Shown here in pieces: positions 1-9,011 of a stretch of 64,000 bases of DNA. The notes beneath the pieces were generated by a model, which was not told the origin of the DNA, made no database searches, and saw only the letters and a list, made by a program, of their open reading frames with translations. The DNA is from JAMXLO01 sp963696645 (lineage in GTDB: Bacteria > Pseudomonadota > Alphaproteobacteria > Acetobacterales > Acetobacteraceae): the NCBI GenBank assembly GCA_963696645.1, contig CAVOKY010000008.1, forward strand, positions 496,001 to 560,000, given 5' to 3'. Position 1 is the first letter of the stretch. The number at the start of each line of letters is the position of its first letter. Made by a program: the position numbers and the translations under genes.

Positions 1-2
1 GA

Positions 3-77
3 GAGGCGCTGAAAGCTTACACGGCGAAGAACATTGACCTCGCTCCCGAGGATTTTGAGAAGAAGCTGCGCCAATAA
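3..77 (+). CDS. C-terminal end of an unidentified protein (5' truncated by the window)
   Basis: An open frame entering from the left edge encodes about 24 residues ending in EDFEKKLRQ and stops with TAA, directly followed by TGA. The fragment is too short to identify the family; the charged helical tail is compatible with many proteins. It is a stop-to-edge reading only, with no start visible. The roughly 130 bases that follow, up to position 210, show no gene. Confidence 0.45.
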   Translation, partial: EALKAYTAKNIDLAPEDFEKKLRQ

Positions 78-210
78 TGACCTGCGTGGCTGGTAGACGA
101 AGCGGCCTGGCTGCCAGACTGCGGTGGCGCGCCACGGGACAGAAATCGTGCCCATCTAAAACCTGCGGCATCAGATCTGCCGAACCACATGTGCTACGGA
201 ATCATTCTGA

Positions 211-1035
211 ATGCGCTGCCGCATCCTGCTGATCGCCGCGATGCTGCTTCAGCCCGCGTGGCCGCAAAATGGCCGGGCGCAGCCCGCATCCCCCTTGGCC
301 CAGTGCGCCATCGCCATTGCCACCGCGGAACGCGCCGAGACGCTGCCGCCCGGCCTGCTGGGCGCCATCGGCCGGGTGGAGAGCGGCCGTTACGATCCCG
401 TCACCGGCAGTCTGCAGCCCTGGCCCTGGACGATCGACGCCGACGGCATCGGCCGCCAGTTCGAAACCAAGGATGCGGCGATCGAAGCGGTGCGCGGCTT
501 GCGGGCCGAGGGCGTACGCTCGATCGATGTCGGCTGCATGCAGGTGAACCTGCAGCAACACCCGCAGGCCTTCGCAACATTGGAACAGGCGCTCGACCCA
601 GCCGCCAACGCCGCATATGCCGCGCACTTCCTGCGCGTCCTGTTCGCCGAAAGCCTGGATTGGTCAACCGCGGCCGGCGCCTACCACTCTCACACGCCCG
701 ATATCGGCGCGCCGTATCGCCAACTCGTGCTGGAGACCTGGGGGATGGGCGCGATACTGCCTATTGCGTGGTCCGGCCCGAAACGCGCCGTGCCACTACT
801 GCCGACGGCGCCACGGCCGCCGTTACGGCCGTTTGCGCCGCCGCTGTTGGCCGGCCCGGGCGCCGAGCCGCTCGCTCATCCGGTTGCCGCGCGACTGTTG
901 GCGCTGACGCCCGACTGCACCGAGGCAGCGCCGCCGGCGTACTCGTCGTGGGTCACGAGCGCACGGGCGCCTACCTGCGGCCGCTCGCCGTTCGCCTCTT
1001 CCTCTCTGCTGCGGCAGTTATTGGCGTCCCAATAG
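211..1035 (+). CDS. lytic transglycosylase SLT-domain-like exported protein
   Basis: A 274-residue protein with an N-terminal signal peptide (MRCRILLIAAMLLQPAWPQ, then an AQPASP cleavage region). Residues 30-175 look like a goose-type lysozyme/SLT fold: LLGAIGRVESG carries the expected catalytic Glu, and SIDVGCMQVNLQ and AAGAYHSHTPD match the conserved MQVN and AxYN-type motifs. The family cleaves peptidoglycan glycan strands in the periplasm, often for secretion or flagellar assembly. The C-terminal third is Pro/Ala-rich and probably disordered. The ATG at 211 is chosen because it opens the signal peptide. No secretion-system neighbour is adjacent, so its partner is unknown. Confidence 0.72.
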   Translation: MRCRILLIAAMLLQPAWPQNGRAQPASPLAQCAIAIATAERAETLPPGLLGAIGRVESGRYDPVTGSLQPWPWTIDADGIGRQFETKDAAIEAVRGLRAEGVRSIDVGCMQVNLQQHPQAFATLEQALDPAANAAYAAHFLRVLFAESLDWSTAAGAYHSHTPDIGAPYRQLVLETWGMGAILPIAWSGPKRAVPLLPTAPRPPLRPFAPPLLAGPGAEPLAHPVAARLLALTPDCTEAAPPAYSSWVTSARAPTCGRSPFASSSLLRQLLASQ

Positions 1036-1162
1036 TGCCTGGCAGCTGAGTTCCGATTGGCCAGCCGCGGGTGGCGGGGCGGTTCCGTTGCGGGCGCCAC
1101 CCGCGACGCGCCATCGGCGTGACACCCTGGCGGTCGGAAGCCGATCCTGCTGGTAATTTTCC

Positions 1163-1885
1163 TTGTATGATTCAAGTTGTATGCGACATGGTCGCCAGCA
1201 CAACCGGGCGTGGTGGGCGGTGACCACTGAACATGCAAAACCACAGGCCACTTGGCAGCGGCCGCCGACTTCCGGCGGTAAACCACCGGCGCGTATAGTG
1301 CAGCGCGCTGGTGCCGAGGCGACGTTCGCACCGCACGCGCGCGTCCTGCGTCCACCCCCACCGCCGCAAGCAACGGCAGAGGAACTGCTGCCGCGCCCCG
1401 GCGGCGGGTTCCAGGTGCGCTCGGCGCAGCGCCACACGCTGTCGCCGCCAAGCGGGACCTTCAACTTTGTTCGCGTGCATGGCGAGGCGCCGCGCGCCCA
1501 GCCAGTGCTGGTGAGTGCGAAGCTGGCGCATGCGCAACTGGCGGGCGGGCGGCCCGTGGTCTATGCCGGAACCGCCCGATTTGAGCGGGGCGAGATGGCG
1601 TGGTGGAGCAACTACTCCGGCACCTACCAGCCGATCGCCGCCTTCCGCGCCCAGGCAGGGTTGCCGGAAGACAAGTTCGTGCCCTGGCAGAAGCTCCAGA
1701 TGGGCGGCGTGGCGATGCAGCGCGGCACCTTCACCGAACGCCGGCCGGCTGGGGTGCCGGAGCGCGCTGCGGCCACGAACGCCGCGGGGGCAGAACAGAA
1801 GGTGGGCGGCGCGGCCGGCCGTTCGGCGGGAAAGGCGCCCGCCGACCGCGAGAGGAAAGTCGGTTCGCGAGAGTCCAAGCCATGA
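1163..1885 (+). CDS. hypothetical protein, toxin-associated-like domain
   Basis: A reading frame of up to 240 residues. The N-terminal 80 residues are Pro/Ala/Arg-rich and may not be translated, so the start is uncertain. Residues 100-185 have real protein character: a PVLVSAKLAHAQLAGGRPVVY stretch leads into YAGTARFERGEMAWWSNYSG and a YQPIAAFRAQAGLP segment. From memory, similar 'GRPVLYAG...WSNxSGHY.P...QAGLP' modules occur near the C-termini of DUF4157-type or polymorphic-toxin proteins; I cannot confirm this. The tail (190-240) is low-complexity and basic. No RBS decides the start. Confidence 0.4.
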   Translation: MYDSSCMRHGRQHNRAWWAVTTEHAKPQATWQRPPTSGGKPPARIVQRAGAEATFAPHARVLRPPPPPQATAEELLPRPGGGFQVRSAQRHTLSPPSGTFNFVRVHGEAPRAQPVLVSAKLAHAQLAGGRPVVYAGTARFERGEMAWWSNYSGTYQPIAAFRAQAGLPEDKFVPWQKLQMGGVAMQRGTFTERRPAGVPERAAATNAAGAEQKVGGAAGRSAGKAPADRERKVGSRESKP

Positions 1886-2307
1886 CCGGCAAGGTGATCC
1901 AGGGGTTTTTCCTCGGCGGCCGCCGGCATCGGCAAGATGCTGCTTGAATCGGCTGCGCGCACGGGCCTGCATCTGTTGGGTCTGAAACAGCCTCCCGGCA
2001 TTGACGATTGGTCGGCGCTGCCTTGGGCGCTGGCGCATCTCGTGATGATCCTGCTGCTCACGCCGTTGACTGACGCACCCCAGCACTCTCCCCGTTGCGC
2101 CTCAGCCGCCCGACCAGGCCAGGAGCCTGGCGCGGACTGCAACCACGCGTTGTCTCCACATCGCCTCCGGCATTCGCGCTTGACGCTTAGCGACATTCCA
2201 GGGAACGATCGCAACAAGCGGGCGGTCATTCCGCATGAGGAGTGCCGTTTTGCGTCGTCGTGCCGGACAAACAAGAAACGCAGAACTTGACGCAGGGGAA
2301 ACTGTCG
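1886..2307 (+). other. inter-gene stretch with degenerate coding remnants
   Basis: An ATG at 1882 opens a 21-residue peptide beginning MTGKVIQGFFLGG, resembling the conserved N-terminus of some DUF4157-type proteins, then it runs out of frame. A second frame (about 1925-2095) reads like part of a protein with a hydrophobic segment (ALAHLVMILLLTPL) but has no plausible start. I read this as decayed remains of one or two genes related to the upstream ORF, not as a functional gene. The last 80 bases hold the leader of the MFS gene. Confidence 0.3.
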
Positions 2308-3708
2308 ATGCTGGAACATCTCGAGCGGCAGCGGTCGCTGACCGCCAACCAATACAAGATCTTCGCCGCAGCGTTGATCGGCGACATGCTGGATTTCTTC
2401 GACTTCTATCTTATCGGTTTCGTGCTCGCATTCATCATCGGCGGCTGGCATCTGACCTACGGCCAGTCTGGCGCGATCCTGCTGTCGTCGGGCATCGGCG
2501 CGCCTATCGGCTCGCTGTTCTGGGGCTGGGTGGCCGACAAGATCGGCCGGCGCAAGGTGATGATCCTGACGATATTGAACTTCTCGATCGCCACCGGCGC
2601 GATGGCGCTGACGCCCGACCAGGGCTGGCTGTTCCTGTCAATCTGCCGGTTCTTTGTTGGCATGGGCGTGACGGGTCTCTACACCGTCGACATCGCGATC
2701 GTGCAGGAATTCGTGCCGGCCTATAAGCGCGGCTGGGTCACCGGGCTGACGACCAGCCTGTTGCCGGCGGGCACGCTGCTGGGCGCGCTGGCGGGCGCGT
2801 ATCTCGAGCCCTCCGTCGGCTGGCGCGGACTGTTCGTGGTGGGCTTGATCCCGGCATTGCTGACGCTGCTGATCCGTGCGTGGGTGCCGGAATCGCCGCA
2901 TTGGCTGATCGGCAAGGGCCGCCTCGCCGAAGCGCGCATGTCGCTTGCCTGGGCGTTGCAGGTCGATCCCGCGACGATCCAGTTGCCCAGTGCGACGGGG
3001 GAAATCCAACGGACGGTGTGGCGCGAGCTATTCAGGTACCCGCGCAGCCTGGCGGTCGCCTGTCTGACCGGCATCAGCCAGACCGGCACCGTCGGGCTGA
3101 CTCTGTGGATGACCACGTTGTTCGTGCTGGTGCTGAAGGTCAATCCGAACCAGGCGTCATTTCTGGTAATCTGGGTCGGTGTGGTCTCGATCTTCGGGCG
3201 GCTGTTCTGCTCGTGGATGTCCGATGCGATCGGACGTCGCCCGGCGGTGATCATAAGCTGCCTGATCGCGACGGCGACGATGTCGGCCGCCGGTTATCTG
3301 AACGCTGTCTTTATCGGCGGCGTGTCGCTCTTCTACGTGATGATCCTGGCACAGAGCTTCTTCGGCAGCGGCAACTACGCGATCGTGGGTCCGTACATGG
3401 CCGAGGTCTGGCCGTCGCGGTTGCGCGCCAGCGGGATGGGGTTGGGCTACGGATTCGGCAATCTCGGCAAGTTCATCGGGCCGGCCGGATTGGCGGTGAT
3501 CGCGGGATCAAGCAACTTCGTATCCCCGAAGGCGACGCTCGACGCGCTGATCCCCGCGATGAATTACTTTGGCTTCTGGTACCTGGTCGCGGCTGTGGCG
3601 ATCTGGTTCTTCGGCATTGAAACCAAGGGGCGTACCATCGGGGAGATCGACAGCACGTTGACCGCGGCGCCCGAGCGCAAACTGGCGCCAGAGGCAGCAA
3701 CAAGATAA
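2308..3708 (+). CDS. MFS transporter, sugar/aromatic-acid porter type
   Basis: A 466-residue, 12-helix major facilitator protein of the inner membrane. It has the MFS signature after TM2 (GWVADKIGRRK), the post-TM5 PESPHWL motif of the sugar-porter/AAHS branch, and the second half-repeat SWMSDAIGRRP. FFDFYLIGF in TM1 is typical of the 4-hydroxybenzoate/dicarboxylate branch. The ATG at 2308 is preferred over 2242 because AGGGGAA lies 8 bases upstream. It converges on the aromatic dioxygenase operon, suggesting uptake of an aromatic acid substrate, although an IS66 copy now separates them. It is paralogous to the MFS gene at 23.3 kb. Substrate is inferred from context only. Confidence 0.85.
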   Translation: MLEHLERQRSLTANQYKIFAAALIGDMLDFFDFYLIGFVLAFIIGGWHLTYGQSGAILLSSGIGAPIGSLFWGWVADKIGRRKVMILTILNFSIATGAMALTPDQGWLFLSICRFFVGMGVTGLYTVDIAIVQEFVPAYKRGWVTGLTTSLLPAGTLLGALAGAYLEPSVGWRGLFVVGLIPALLTLLIRAWVPESPHWLIGKGRLAEARMSLAWALQVDPATIQLPSATGEIQRTVWRELFRYPRSLAVACLTGISQTGTVGLTLWMTTLFVLVLKVNPNQASFLVIWVGVVSIFGRLFCSWMSDAIGRRPAVIISCLIATATMSAAGYLNAVFIGGVSLFYVMILAQSFFGSGNYAIVGPYMAEVWPSRLRASGMGLGYGFGNLGKFIGPAGLAVIAGSSNFVSPKATLDALIPAMNYFGFWYLVAAVAIWFFGIETKGRTIGEIDSTLTAAPERKLAPEAATR

Positions 3709-3732
3709 CGCAAGTTCTTTTTTGAAAAAAAG

Positions 3733-5289
3733 GTTACTGCCTAGGTAGCCGAACGGGTCAACCCACGCGCAGATCGGCGATCAAATGGCCGGGTTCGCTG
3801 GTCAGAGCCATGAGCATGTCCCAACCCTGCTTCCTTGCGGTTGAGAGGAGCGAGCGTATCACGGCGAACTCGTTGGCGCCTTGCTCGGAACGGAATCCGC
3901 CGGAGATCTTCTGGCGCAATTTCATCATCCGCCCGTCGCGCTCGGCGAGGTTGTTGGTAAAGGGCACCAACGGATCGATGAGAAAGCGGAGCACGTCCCG
4001 CTTACGGGTGCTGAGGCGCAGCAGGAGGTTGTGGCCAACCCGCCGGGGCCGGCGGCCACGACGCCTGGCCTTGACCTCGGCAGGGATCAGTGTGGGCTGT
4101 GCCTCATGGAACACAAAGCCTTGCGCGAGGATCAGGTCGTAACGACGCTCGATCAGCCCAATCAGACCCGGCTTCAGTGCGACGCCCCGCTCGCGCGCGA
4201 GGTTCGTTGCGTGGCAGGCGCGTCGTAACAGGCGTTGCATCTTGTGCGCCCAGTCTTCCTTCTCGATCTCGACCAGCGCCTTCAGTTCACGCAGATGATG
4301 CGCGTTGCACAACGCGTGCAGCACGCCTTTCAGGGTGTAGTACCGGCTTCCAGTGGTCGTGCACGACAATGCCCGTGACATGTGCCAGCAGGCTGCCACG
4401 CCGCGGCGAGACACGGTAGAAAGTGAGCCAGATGGTCGAGGCGATGTGCAGCCACTGCGTCTTGCCGCCAATCCGGAAGCCGGTTTCGTCCATGTGCTTG
4501 ACAGGTGCCGCCGCGACGTGGTCGCGCACGGCATCGGCAAAGCCCTGGAATCGCCCCGCACAATCCTGGCTGATCCGGGCGATGGTCGCGGTGACCAGAT
4601 GCACACCGAAGAGATGTGCCATGAGTTCGGCCAGACGCTTCTCGGGCAGCAACTGGTAGTGCAGCAGATAGAGCACAAATGCGCCGATCCGCTTGCCATA
4701 TTGCGCCGGCGCGGCAACGCCCTCGGGAAATGCCGCCCGCGTCTGCGTGCCGCAGGCCGCGCAACGGCAGCAATAGGCGCGGTGCTCGGTAACGAGCAGC
4801 GGCCTCGGTTCCGGCAGATCGAACACCTGCCGGGAAACATGGCCGCTCGCCATCGCCGTGGTCAAAGGCTCACCGCACGCAGCGCAGGCTTCTGGATAAT
4901 GCTCGATCGTGGCATCGGGCTTTTCAACCCGGCAAAGCGTCGTGCCAGGATGCCCCTTCTGGCCGCCGGTCTTCTTGCCTGACGGTTCGCGCAGGCTGCT
5001 GACCCGCGGCGGCTTTTTCAGCCCGTCGCTCGACGGTGGCTTGCCGCTGTTGCTGCTGTTCAGCCCAAGACGGCGCTCCAATTCCGTCAGCCGCTTCGTC
5101 AGGGCCGAATTCTCAGCGCGAAGCACGGTTATCTCCGCCTGCAATGCGGCAATGACTGCATCGCCGCCAGCCGCAGGCGTGGCGTAATCTCGGCCGGACG
5201 GGTCGGCGGGCGGTGCCATCGACACGTTAACTCGTACTCACCCGTGACCTGTCAACAGCTCCCTTCGCGAGGATGACCTGGGCTGTTAC
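3733..5289 (-). mobile_element. IS66-family insertion sequence, copy 1
   Basis: A 1,557-bp element bounded by imperfect terminal inverted repeats (GTTACTGCCTAGGTAGCC at the low end; GTAACAGCCCAGGTCATC reading in from the high end). The flanking 8 bp AAAAAAAG at 3725-3732 is repeated at 5290-5297, the 8-bp target duplication expected of IS66. It landed in an A-rich tract between the MFS stop codon and the terminator hairpin at 5318. The same element, with the same unit length, is present at 37.4-41.7 kb in the opposite orientation. Confidence 0.95.
3758..5225 (-). pseudogene. IS66 family transposase, single-base frameshift
   Basis: Read from 5225 (or the internal ATG at 5219), this is an IS66 TnpC-type transposase: an N-terminal coiled coil (LQAEITVLRAENSAL, then LERRLGLNSSNSGKPPSSDG), a zinc-finger region (CAACGEP, CCRCAACG), and the DDE core with HMDETGFRI. 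After HDHWKP the frame is lost: one extra G near 4345 shifts translation, and the rest (YYTLKGVLHALCNAHHLREL through PFTNNLAERDGRMMKLRQK to the end) continues in the other frame down to 3758. Restored, the protein would be about 488 residues, normal for the family. No tnpA/tnpB accessory genes are present. Confidence 0.9.
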
Positions 5290-5317
5290 AAAAAAAGAAC
5301 CAAAAAACTTTCGCTCC

Positions 5318-5352
5318 TTTAGGCCGGTGCTTCGAACAAGCACCGGCCTAAA
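5318..5352. terminator. bidirectional terminator-like hairpin between convergent units
   Basis: A perfect 15-bp stem (TTTAGGCCGGTGCTT, loop CGAAC) followed by an A/T-rich stretch with a second short palindrome (CTTCTTTTTTGCAAAAAAGAAG region, about 5370-5392). It lies between the convergent MFS gene and the aromatic operon and would serve both. The IS66 insertion now separates it from the MFS gene. Confidence 0.7.
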
Positions 5353-5400
5353 CGGATAAGAATTTTTTGCTTCTTTTTTGCAAAAAAGAAGTGCTTTCTT

Positions 5401-5862
5401 TTACTTTACCGGATCCAGCACGACCACGGGGATCTCGCGCTCGGTCTTGCGCTGGTAGTCGGCATAGGGCGGCCAGAATTCCAGCGACTTCTCCCACAGC
5501 CGTGCGCGCTCCTCGCCGGCTGCGGTCCTGGCGCGCGCCTTCAGCTTCGCGGTGCCGACCTGCACCTCGACGTCCGGATTGGCGAGGATGTTGCGATACC
5601 AGCCAGGGTGTTGCGGCGCCCCACCCTTCGACGCGACCACGATATAGCTGTCGCCAACCTTGCCATAGAACAGAGGGAAGATGAACTTTTCACCGGACTT
5701 CCGCCCCGTCGTGGTCAGCAGCAGCGACGGCACCGTGATTTCAGGGCGACCCGGCTGGGTCATTTTGTACATGTGCCCCTCAGTGCCGCCACTGGACAGG
5801 TAGCGGTTCGCATGGTCCTGCATCCATCCCGGCAGGTTGGGAGCGAGCTTGGCGTCGGTCAT
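5401..5862 (-). CDS. Ddn-like deazaflavin/nitroreductase-family protein
   Basis: A 153-residue split-beta-barrel protein of the DUF385/Ddn family. Family hallmarks visible are LLTTTGRKSGEKFIFPLFY, YIVVASKGGAPQHPGWYRNI and ANPDVEVQVG. Characterised relatives use cofactor F420 or flavin and have been named 'deazaflavin-dependent nitroreductase'. Whether this host makes F420 cannot be judged here. It is the last gene of the minus-strand aromatic operon, 32 bp after the dioxygenase beta gene, suggesting a redox or accessory role in that pathway. Confidence 0.82.
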   Translation of the reverse strand: MTDAKLAPNLPGWMQDHANRYLSSGGTEGHMYKMTQPGRPEITVPSLLLTTTGRKSGEKFIFPLFYGKVGDSYIVVASKGGAPQHPGWYRNILANPDVEVQVGTAKLKARARTAAGEERARLWEKSLEFWPPYADYQRKTEREIPVVVLDPVK

Positions 5863-5894
5863 CGTTGGGGTCTCCCTTGGCGCTGCTGTTGCGA

Positions 5895-6440
5895 TCAGAA
5901 GAAGATGCTGAGGTTTTTGGCGGTCACGACATTCTGATCAAGTATCATCCGACGGCCGGCGATCTTCCACTTACCATCGACACGGCGCAGCCTGTCCTGG
6001 CGGGCGCCGACATAGAAGTCCTGCTCGGTATCCCCCCGACTGCGGTAGACAATGAAGTTGCAGTGGACGGTGAGTTCGTCAGTCGATGCATCCGGAGCGA
6101 TCTCGATATTGGTGATCAGGTGCCGAGTACGCGACGGCGGATCTTCCGCCCAGGCCATGCCGGTATCCAACCGTGCGACGCGCGCGGTGAGCGTCCTGAT
6201 GTCCTCGTCGAACAGGGCGAGTTCTTCTGACCGGGCCGGATCTTCCTCGGCGTAACGATCGGCCTCGAGGATCGCGATCGCCTTGCTCGACCTCGGGTAG
6301 CGGTTGCTGCGTGCGGTCATCCAATAGTGCACATCGTCGGTGAACAGGCGGAGCCAATCGTGAAACCGCCGCTCATCGAGCAGGCGGGCCTCCCGATACA
6401 GGAATTGCTCGACGCTTCGCAGGATGTCCGCGTCAGGCAT
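5895..6440 (-). CDS. aromatic-ring-hydroxylating dioxygenase, beta subunit
   Basis: A 181-residue SnoaL/NTF2-fold small subunit of a Rieske non-heme iron dioxygenase. It matches the family in length and in EARLLDERRFHDWLRLFTDDVHYWM, in TRHLITNIEI and in the terminal LRRVDGKWKIAGRRMILDQ. The subunit is structural, building the alpha3beta3 complex. The ATG at 6440 is chosen over 6470 because it overlaps the alpha-subunit stop by 8 bases, implying translational coupling. Substrate is probably a monocyclic aromatic acid given the neighbours, but the sequence alone does not say. Confidence 0.93.
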   Translation of the reverse strand: MPDADILRSVEQFLYREARLLDERRFHDWLRLFTDDVHYWMTARSNRYPRSSKAIAILEADRYAEEDPARSEELALFDEDIRTLTARVARLDTGMAWAEDPPSRTRHLITNIEIAPDASTDELTVHCNFIVYRSRGDTEQDFYVGARQDRLRRVDGKWKIAGRRMILDQNVVTAKNLSIFF

Positions 6441-7731
6441 AGTTGGCTTCCCGCGCAACTGGGCATCCAAGCGCGCGCCAGTCGGCCGCCGCCATCAACT
6501 CGGCCCACCGCCGATAGAACTGACGATGGTTACTTTCGCTGAAGCGGTAGTCGCTGACCCAGGCGCCGAGGGCTGGATCGAAGCGGTCGTGGCCGAGGCC
6601 CATGCCGTTGTTGAGCGGCATGCGCCGTGACATGACGCCGCGACAGGTCTGGGTACATTCCTGCCAGTTGTCCATGTCGTCCTGCTCGAAGGACCCGGAC
6701 GGGCTGAAGCCGCGGATGCCCGCCTGGCGGATCGCCCGCTTGACCGCGTCGGGCGCCGCCTTGTCCATGAAAACGAATGACCGGACCTCGGTTTTTTCCG
6801 GGCCGCGCGGCTGCCAGACGCGGAAGGTGCGCGAGGTGCCCCGCAACAGTGAGAAGTTGGGGAAGACGGTGCCGACAATGGGATTGATCAGGTTGGCGCG
6901 CGGTCCAAGGCGCTGGCGAACCTCCGCGGCGATGTCCCGCTCATAGGCCTCGATTTCCGGCATCGGGGGATCGCCGACATCGTCGGGGCCGACACAGATC
7001 AGGGCATGGCCATTGCCGGGCGAGGCCATCCGCTGCGTGCTGTGTGTATTCGCCGTGACACCGCGGCTGAAGCCGATCTTCACCGCGGACAGATGGTTCC
7101 ATTGCACATGATACGCATCGCCGCCGAAGTTTTCGGCGGGGAACTTCCAGTTGCAAGGCATGACCCATTTGTGGGTCGCAACGATCTCGATGCCGCCTTC
7201 GCGCCGGTCGACGAATGTATCGATGTACCAGGCCATCTCGCCGAGATACTCGCGCAGCGGGGGCGCCTCTGGGTCGAAGGTGGCGAACCAAAGGCCCTTG
7301 TAGCTCTCCAGTTGCGCCACCGGTATCAGGCCCAGGCTCTCGCGATCCAGATCGCCGTGATACGCCTCCCGCAGGTTCGGCACGCCGGTCAATCGCCCGT
7401 CATTGGCGAACGTCCAGCCATGATAGGCGCAGATGAAGCTCGCCGCATTGCCGTCGTCGGCACGACACAGACGGTTGCCACGATGGCGACAGACATTGAG
7501 GAATGCGCCCACGGTTCCGGCACTGTCACGCACCACCAGCACAGGATCCTCACCCATATAGGTCGTGAGGAAATCACCCGGTCGCGGGATCTGGCTGTCA
7601 TGGCACAGGAACAGCCAGCAGCGCGCGAAGATCTGTTTGAGCTCGGCTTCATAGATCTCCGGCTCGATGAAGATCCGGCGGCTGAGCAGTCCGCGGTCGG
7701 TATCAACGAGCCCGGCAATCTCCACAGTCAT
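6433..7731 (-). CDS. aromatic-ring-hydroxylating dioxygenase, Rieske alpha subunit
   Basis: A 432-residue catalytic subunit. The Rieske [2Fe-2S] ligands are seen as CRHRGNRLC and ICAYHGWTF (CxH...CxxH, roughly residues 81-104). The mononuclear iron site follows the usual pattern in GDAYHVQWNH with a downstream Asp region (FEQDDMDNW). The C-terminal catalytic domain is complete. The ATG at 7731 is preferred over 7794 because GGAGG sits 4-5 bases upstream. It inserts both atoms of O2 into an aromatic ring using electrons from a ferredoxin/reductase; no reductase gene is present in this operon, so electron transfer components must lie elsewhere. Confidence 0.94.
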   Translation of the reverse strand: MTVEIAGLVDTDRGLLSRRIFIEPEIYEAELKQIFARCWLFLCHDSQIPRPGDFLTTYMGEDPVLVVRDSAGTVGAFLNVCRHRGNRLCRADDGNAASFICAYHGWTFANDGRLTGVPNLREAYHGDLDRESLGLIPVAQLESYKGLWFATFDPEAPPLREYLGEMAWYIDTFVDRREGGIEIVATHKWVMPCNWKFPAENFGGDAYHVQWNHLSAVKIGFSRGVTANTHSTQRMASPGNGHALICVGPDDVGDPPMPEIEAYERDIAAEVRQRLGPRANLINPIVGTVFPNFSLLRGTSRTFRVWQPRGPEKTEVRSFVFMDKAAPDAVKRAIRQAGIRGFSPSGSFEQDDMDNWQECTQTCRGVMSRRMPLNNGMGLGHDRFDPALGAWVSDYRFSESNHRQFYRRWAELMAAADWRALGCPVAREANYA

Positions 7732-7860
7732 GATGCCTCCATGATGTGTGTCGTGGCAGGCTTGGGCAGGCGGCGGCTCGGGCTGGCGGAGCATTGCCGG
7801 ATCGGCGAAGCCTCGTCGCCGTTCGCCCTTCGACGAGGCAAAGCCTAAACGCGCCGCGCG

Positions 7861-8877
7861 CTAATGACCAGCCTCGCCCGCAACGCCATCGAGTCGCAGC
7901 AAACGATCCGCGTTGCCATGGGCGATCTTCGCGCGATCGGCGTGTGACACCGGCAGTGCGTCCAGGAATGCACGCGCGCGTGCGTTCGACGCGAACGGGT
8001 AGTCGACCGAGAACATGATGCGATCCACGCCGAACGACAGCAGCGCCGCGATGAACGGGACCGTGGTGAAGAAGCCGCTGGTGGTGATCCAGACCTGATC
8101 GACGAGCGTCTGGCGCACCGAACGGCGGAGATGCGATTTCGCCGTGGCGGCAGTGGTTTCGTCGATACGGTCCAGCATGAACGGCAGTGCCTCGCCCATG
8201 TGGCCGATGACCAGTTTCAGGCGGGGATGGCGGTCCAGCGCGCCGCTGAGCGCAAGGCGCAGCACGTGGATCGCGGTATCGGCGTGCCAGCCCCAGGTGG
8301 ACAGCGCCATGGTGAAGCTGAAGTTGCCCGGCAGGTTGTCGTAGTACACATTGCGCACGGCCTGCGTGGGGATGCCGGGATGCAGGTAGATCGGCACATC
8401 GAGTTCTTCCGCCCGTGCCAGGACGGGTTCGAAGCGCGGGTCGTCGAGGAAGCGGTCGTCGGTGGCCCCATTCACCAGTACGCCGCAGAAGCCGAGATCT
8501 TTGACAGTGCGCTGTAGTTCATCGGCCGCGGCGTCGGGGGCGAGCAACGGCAGGTGGGCGAAGCCGCGGTAGCGGGTGGGGTGACGGGCGCACGCCTCGG
8601 CCAGCACGTCGTTATAGGCGCGGGCGAGATCGACGCCTGGCCGGCCCGGCACGAGGTCGGCGCCTGGGCCGGCGACCGACAGCACCTGGACTGTGATGCC
8701 GCTGGCGTCCATGTCGGCGAGGCGGGCGTCGCCCAGGTCGGCGAGTTCGTTGCGCTTCGTGGTCTGTGCCCAGACGAAGTCGGGACCGGGAAAGCCGCGG
8801 CGGGCGATCGCCTCGGGGGAAATGCCCGCGACGATGCGCGGGACGGTGTAGTGTTCTTCCAGGGCGACGATGCGCAT
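7861..8877 (-). CDS. amidohydrolase-2 family decarboxylase/hydrolase (gamma-resorcylate decarboxylase-like)
   Basis: A 338-residue TIM-barrel metalloenzyme of the ACMSD/gamma-resorcylate decarboxylase branch. The N-terminal ALEEHY gives the ExH metal site, LHPGIP supplies a central His, LVIGHMGE another, and FSVDYPF the late Asp. Relatives remove CO2 non-oxidatively from hydroxybenzoates. It is the first gene of the minus-strand operon, 129 bp ahead of the dioxygenase alpha gene, suggesting it prepares or processes a hydroxy-aromatic acid. The exact substrate is not predictable. Confidence 0.85.
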   Translation of the reverse strand: MRIVALEEHYTVPRIVAGISPEAIARRGFPGPDFVWAQTTKRNELADLGDARLADMDASGITVQVLSVAGPGADLVPGRPGVDLARAYNDVLAEACARHPTRYRGFAHLPLLAPDAAADELQRTVKDLGFCGVLVNGATDDRFLDDPRFEPVLARAEELDVPIYLHPGIPTQAVRNVYYDNLPGNFSFTMALSTWGWHADTAIHVLRLALSGALDRHPRLKLVIGHMGEALPFMLDRIDETTAATAKSHLRRSVRQTLVDQVWITTSGFFTTVPFIAALLSFGVDRIMFSVDYPFASNARARAFLDALPVSHADRAKIAHGNADRLLRLDGVAGEAGH

Positions 8878-9011
8878 TTGGTTTCCTCCTGTCGGTCTGG
8901 GTGTGAGGGTGGCATGGTGGGGACATGGGCGCTACGCGTTCGCTCATTCGGCTCTTCACCACCGCGCGGCAGTCTGCCACTGTTGCGACCAGGCGGAACG
9001 CCGGATGCCCA

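Noticed and set aside
189..1049. A 286-residue overlapping frame on the plus strand
   Set aside because: It is a frame-shifted shadow of the lytic transglycosylase gene; it is Arg/Ala/Gly-rich with no motif and no signal peptide.
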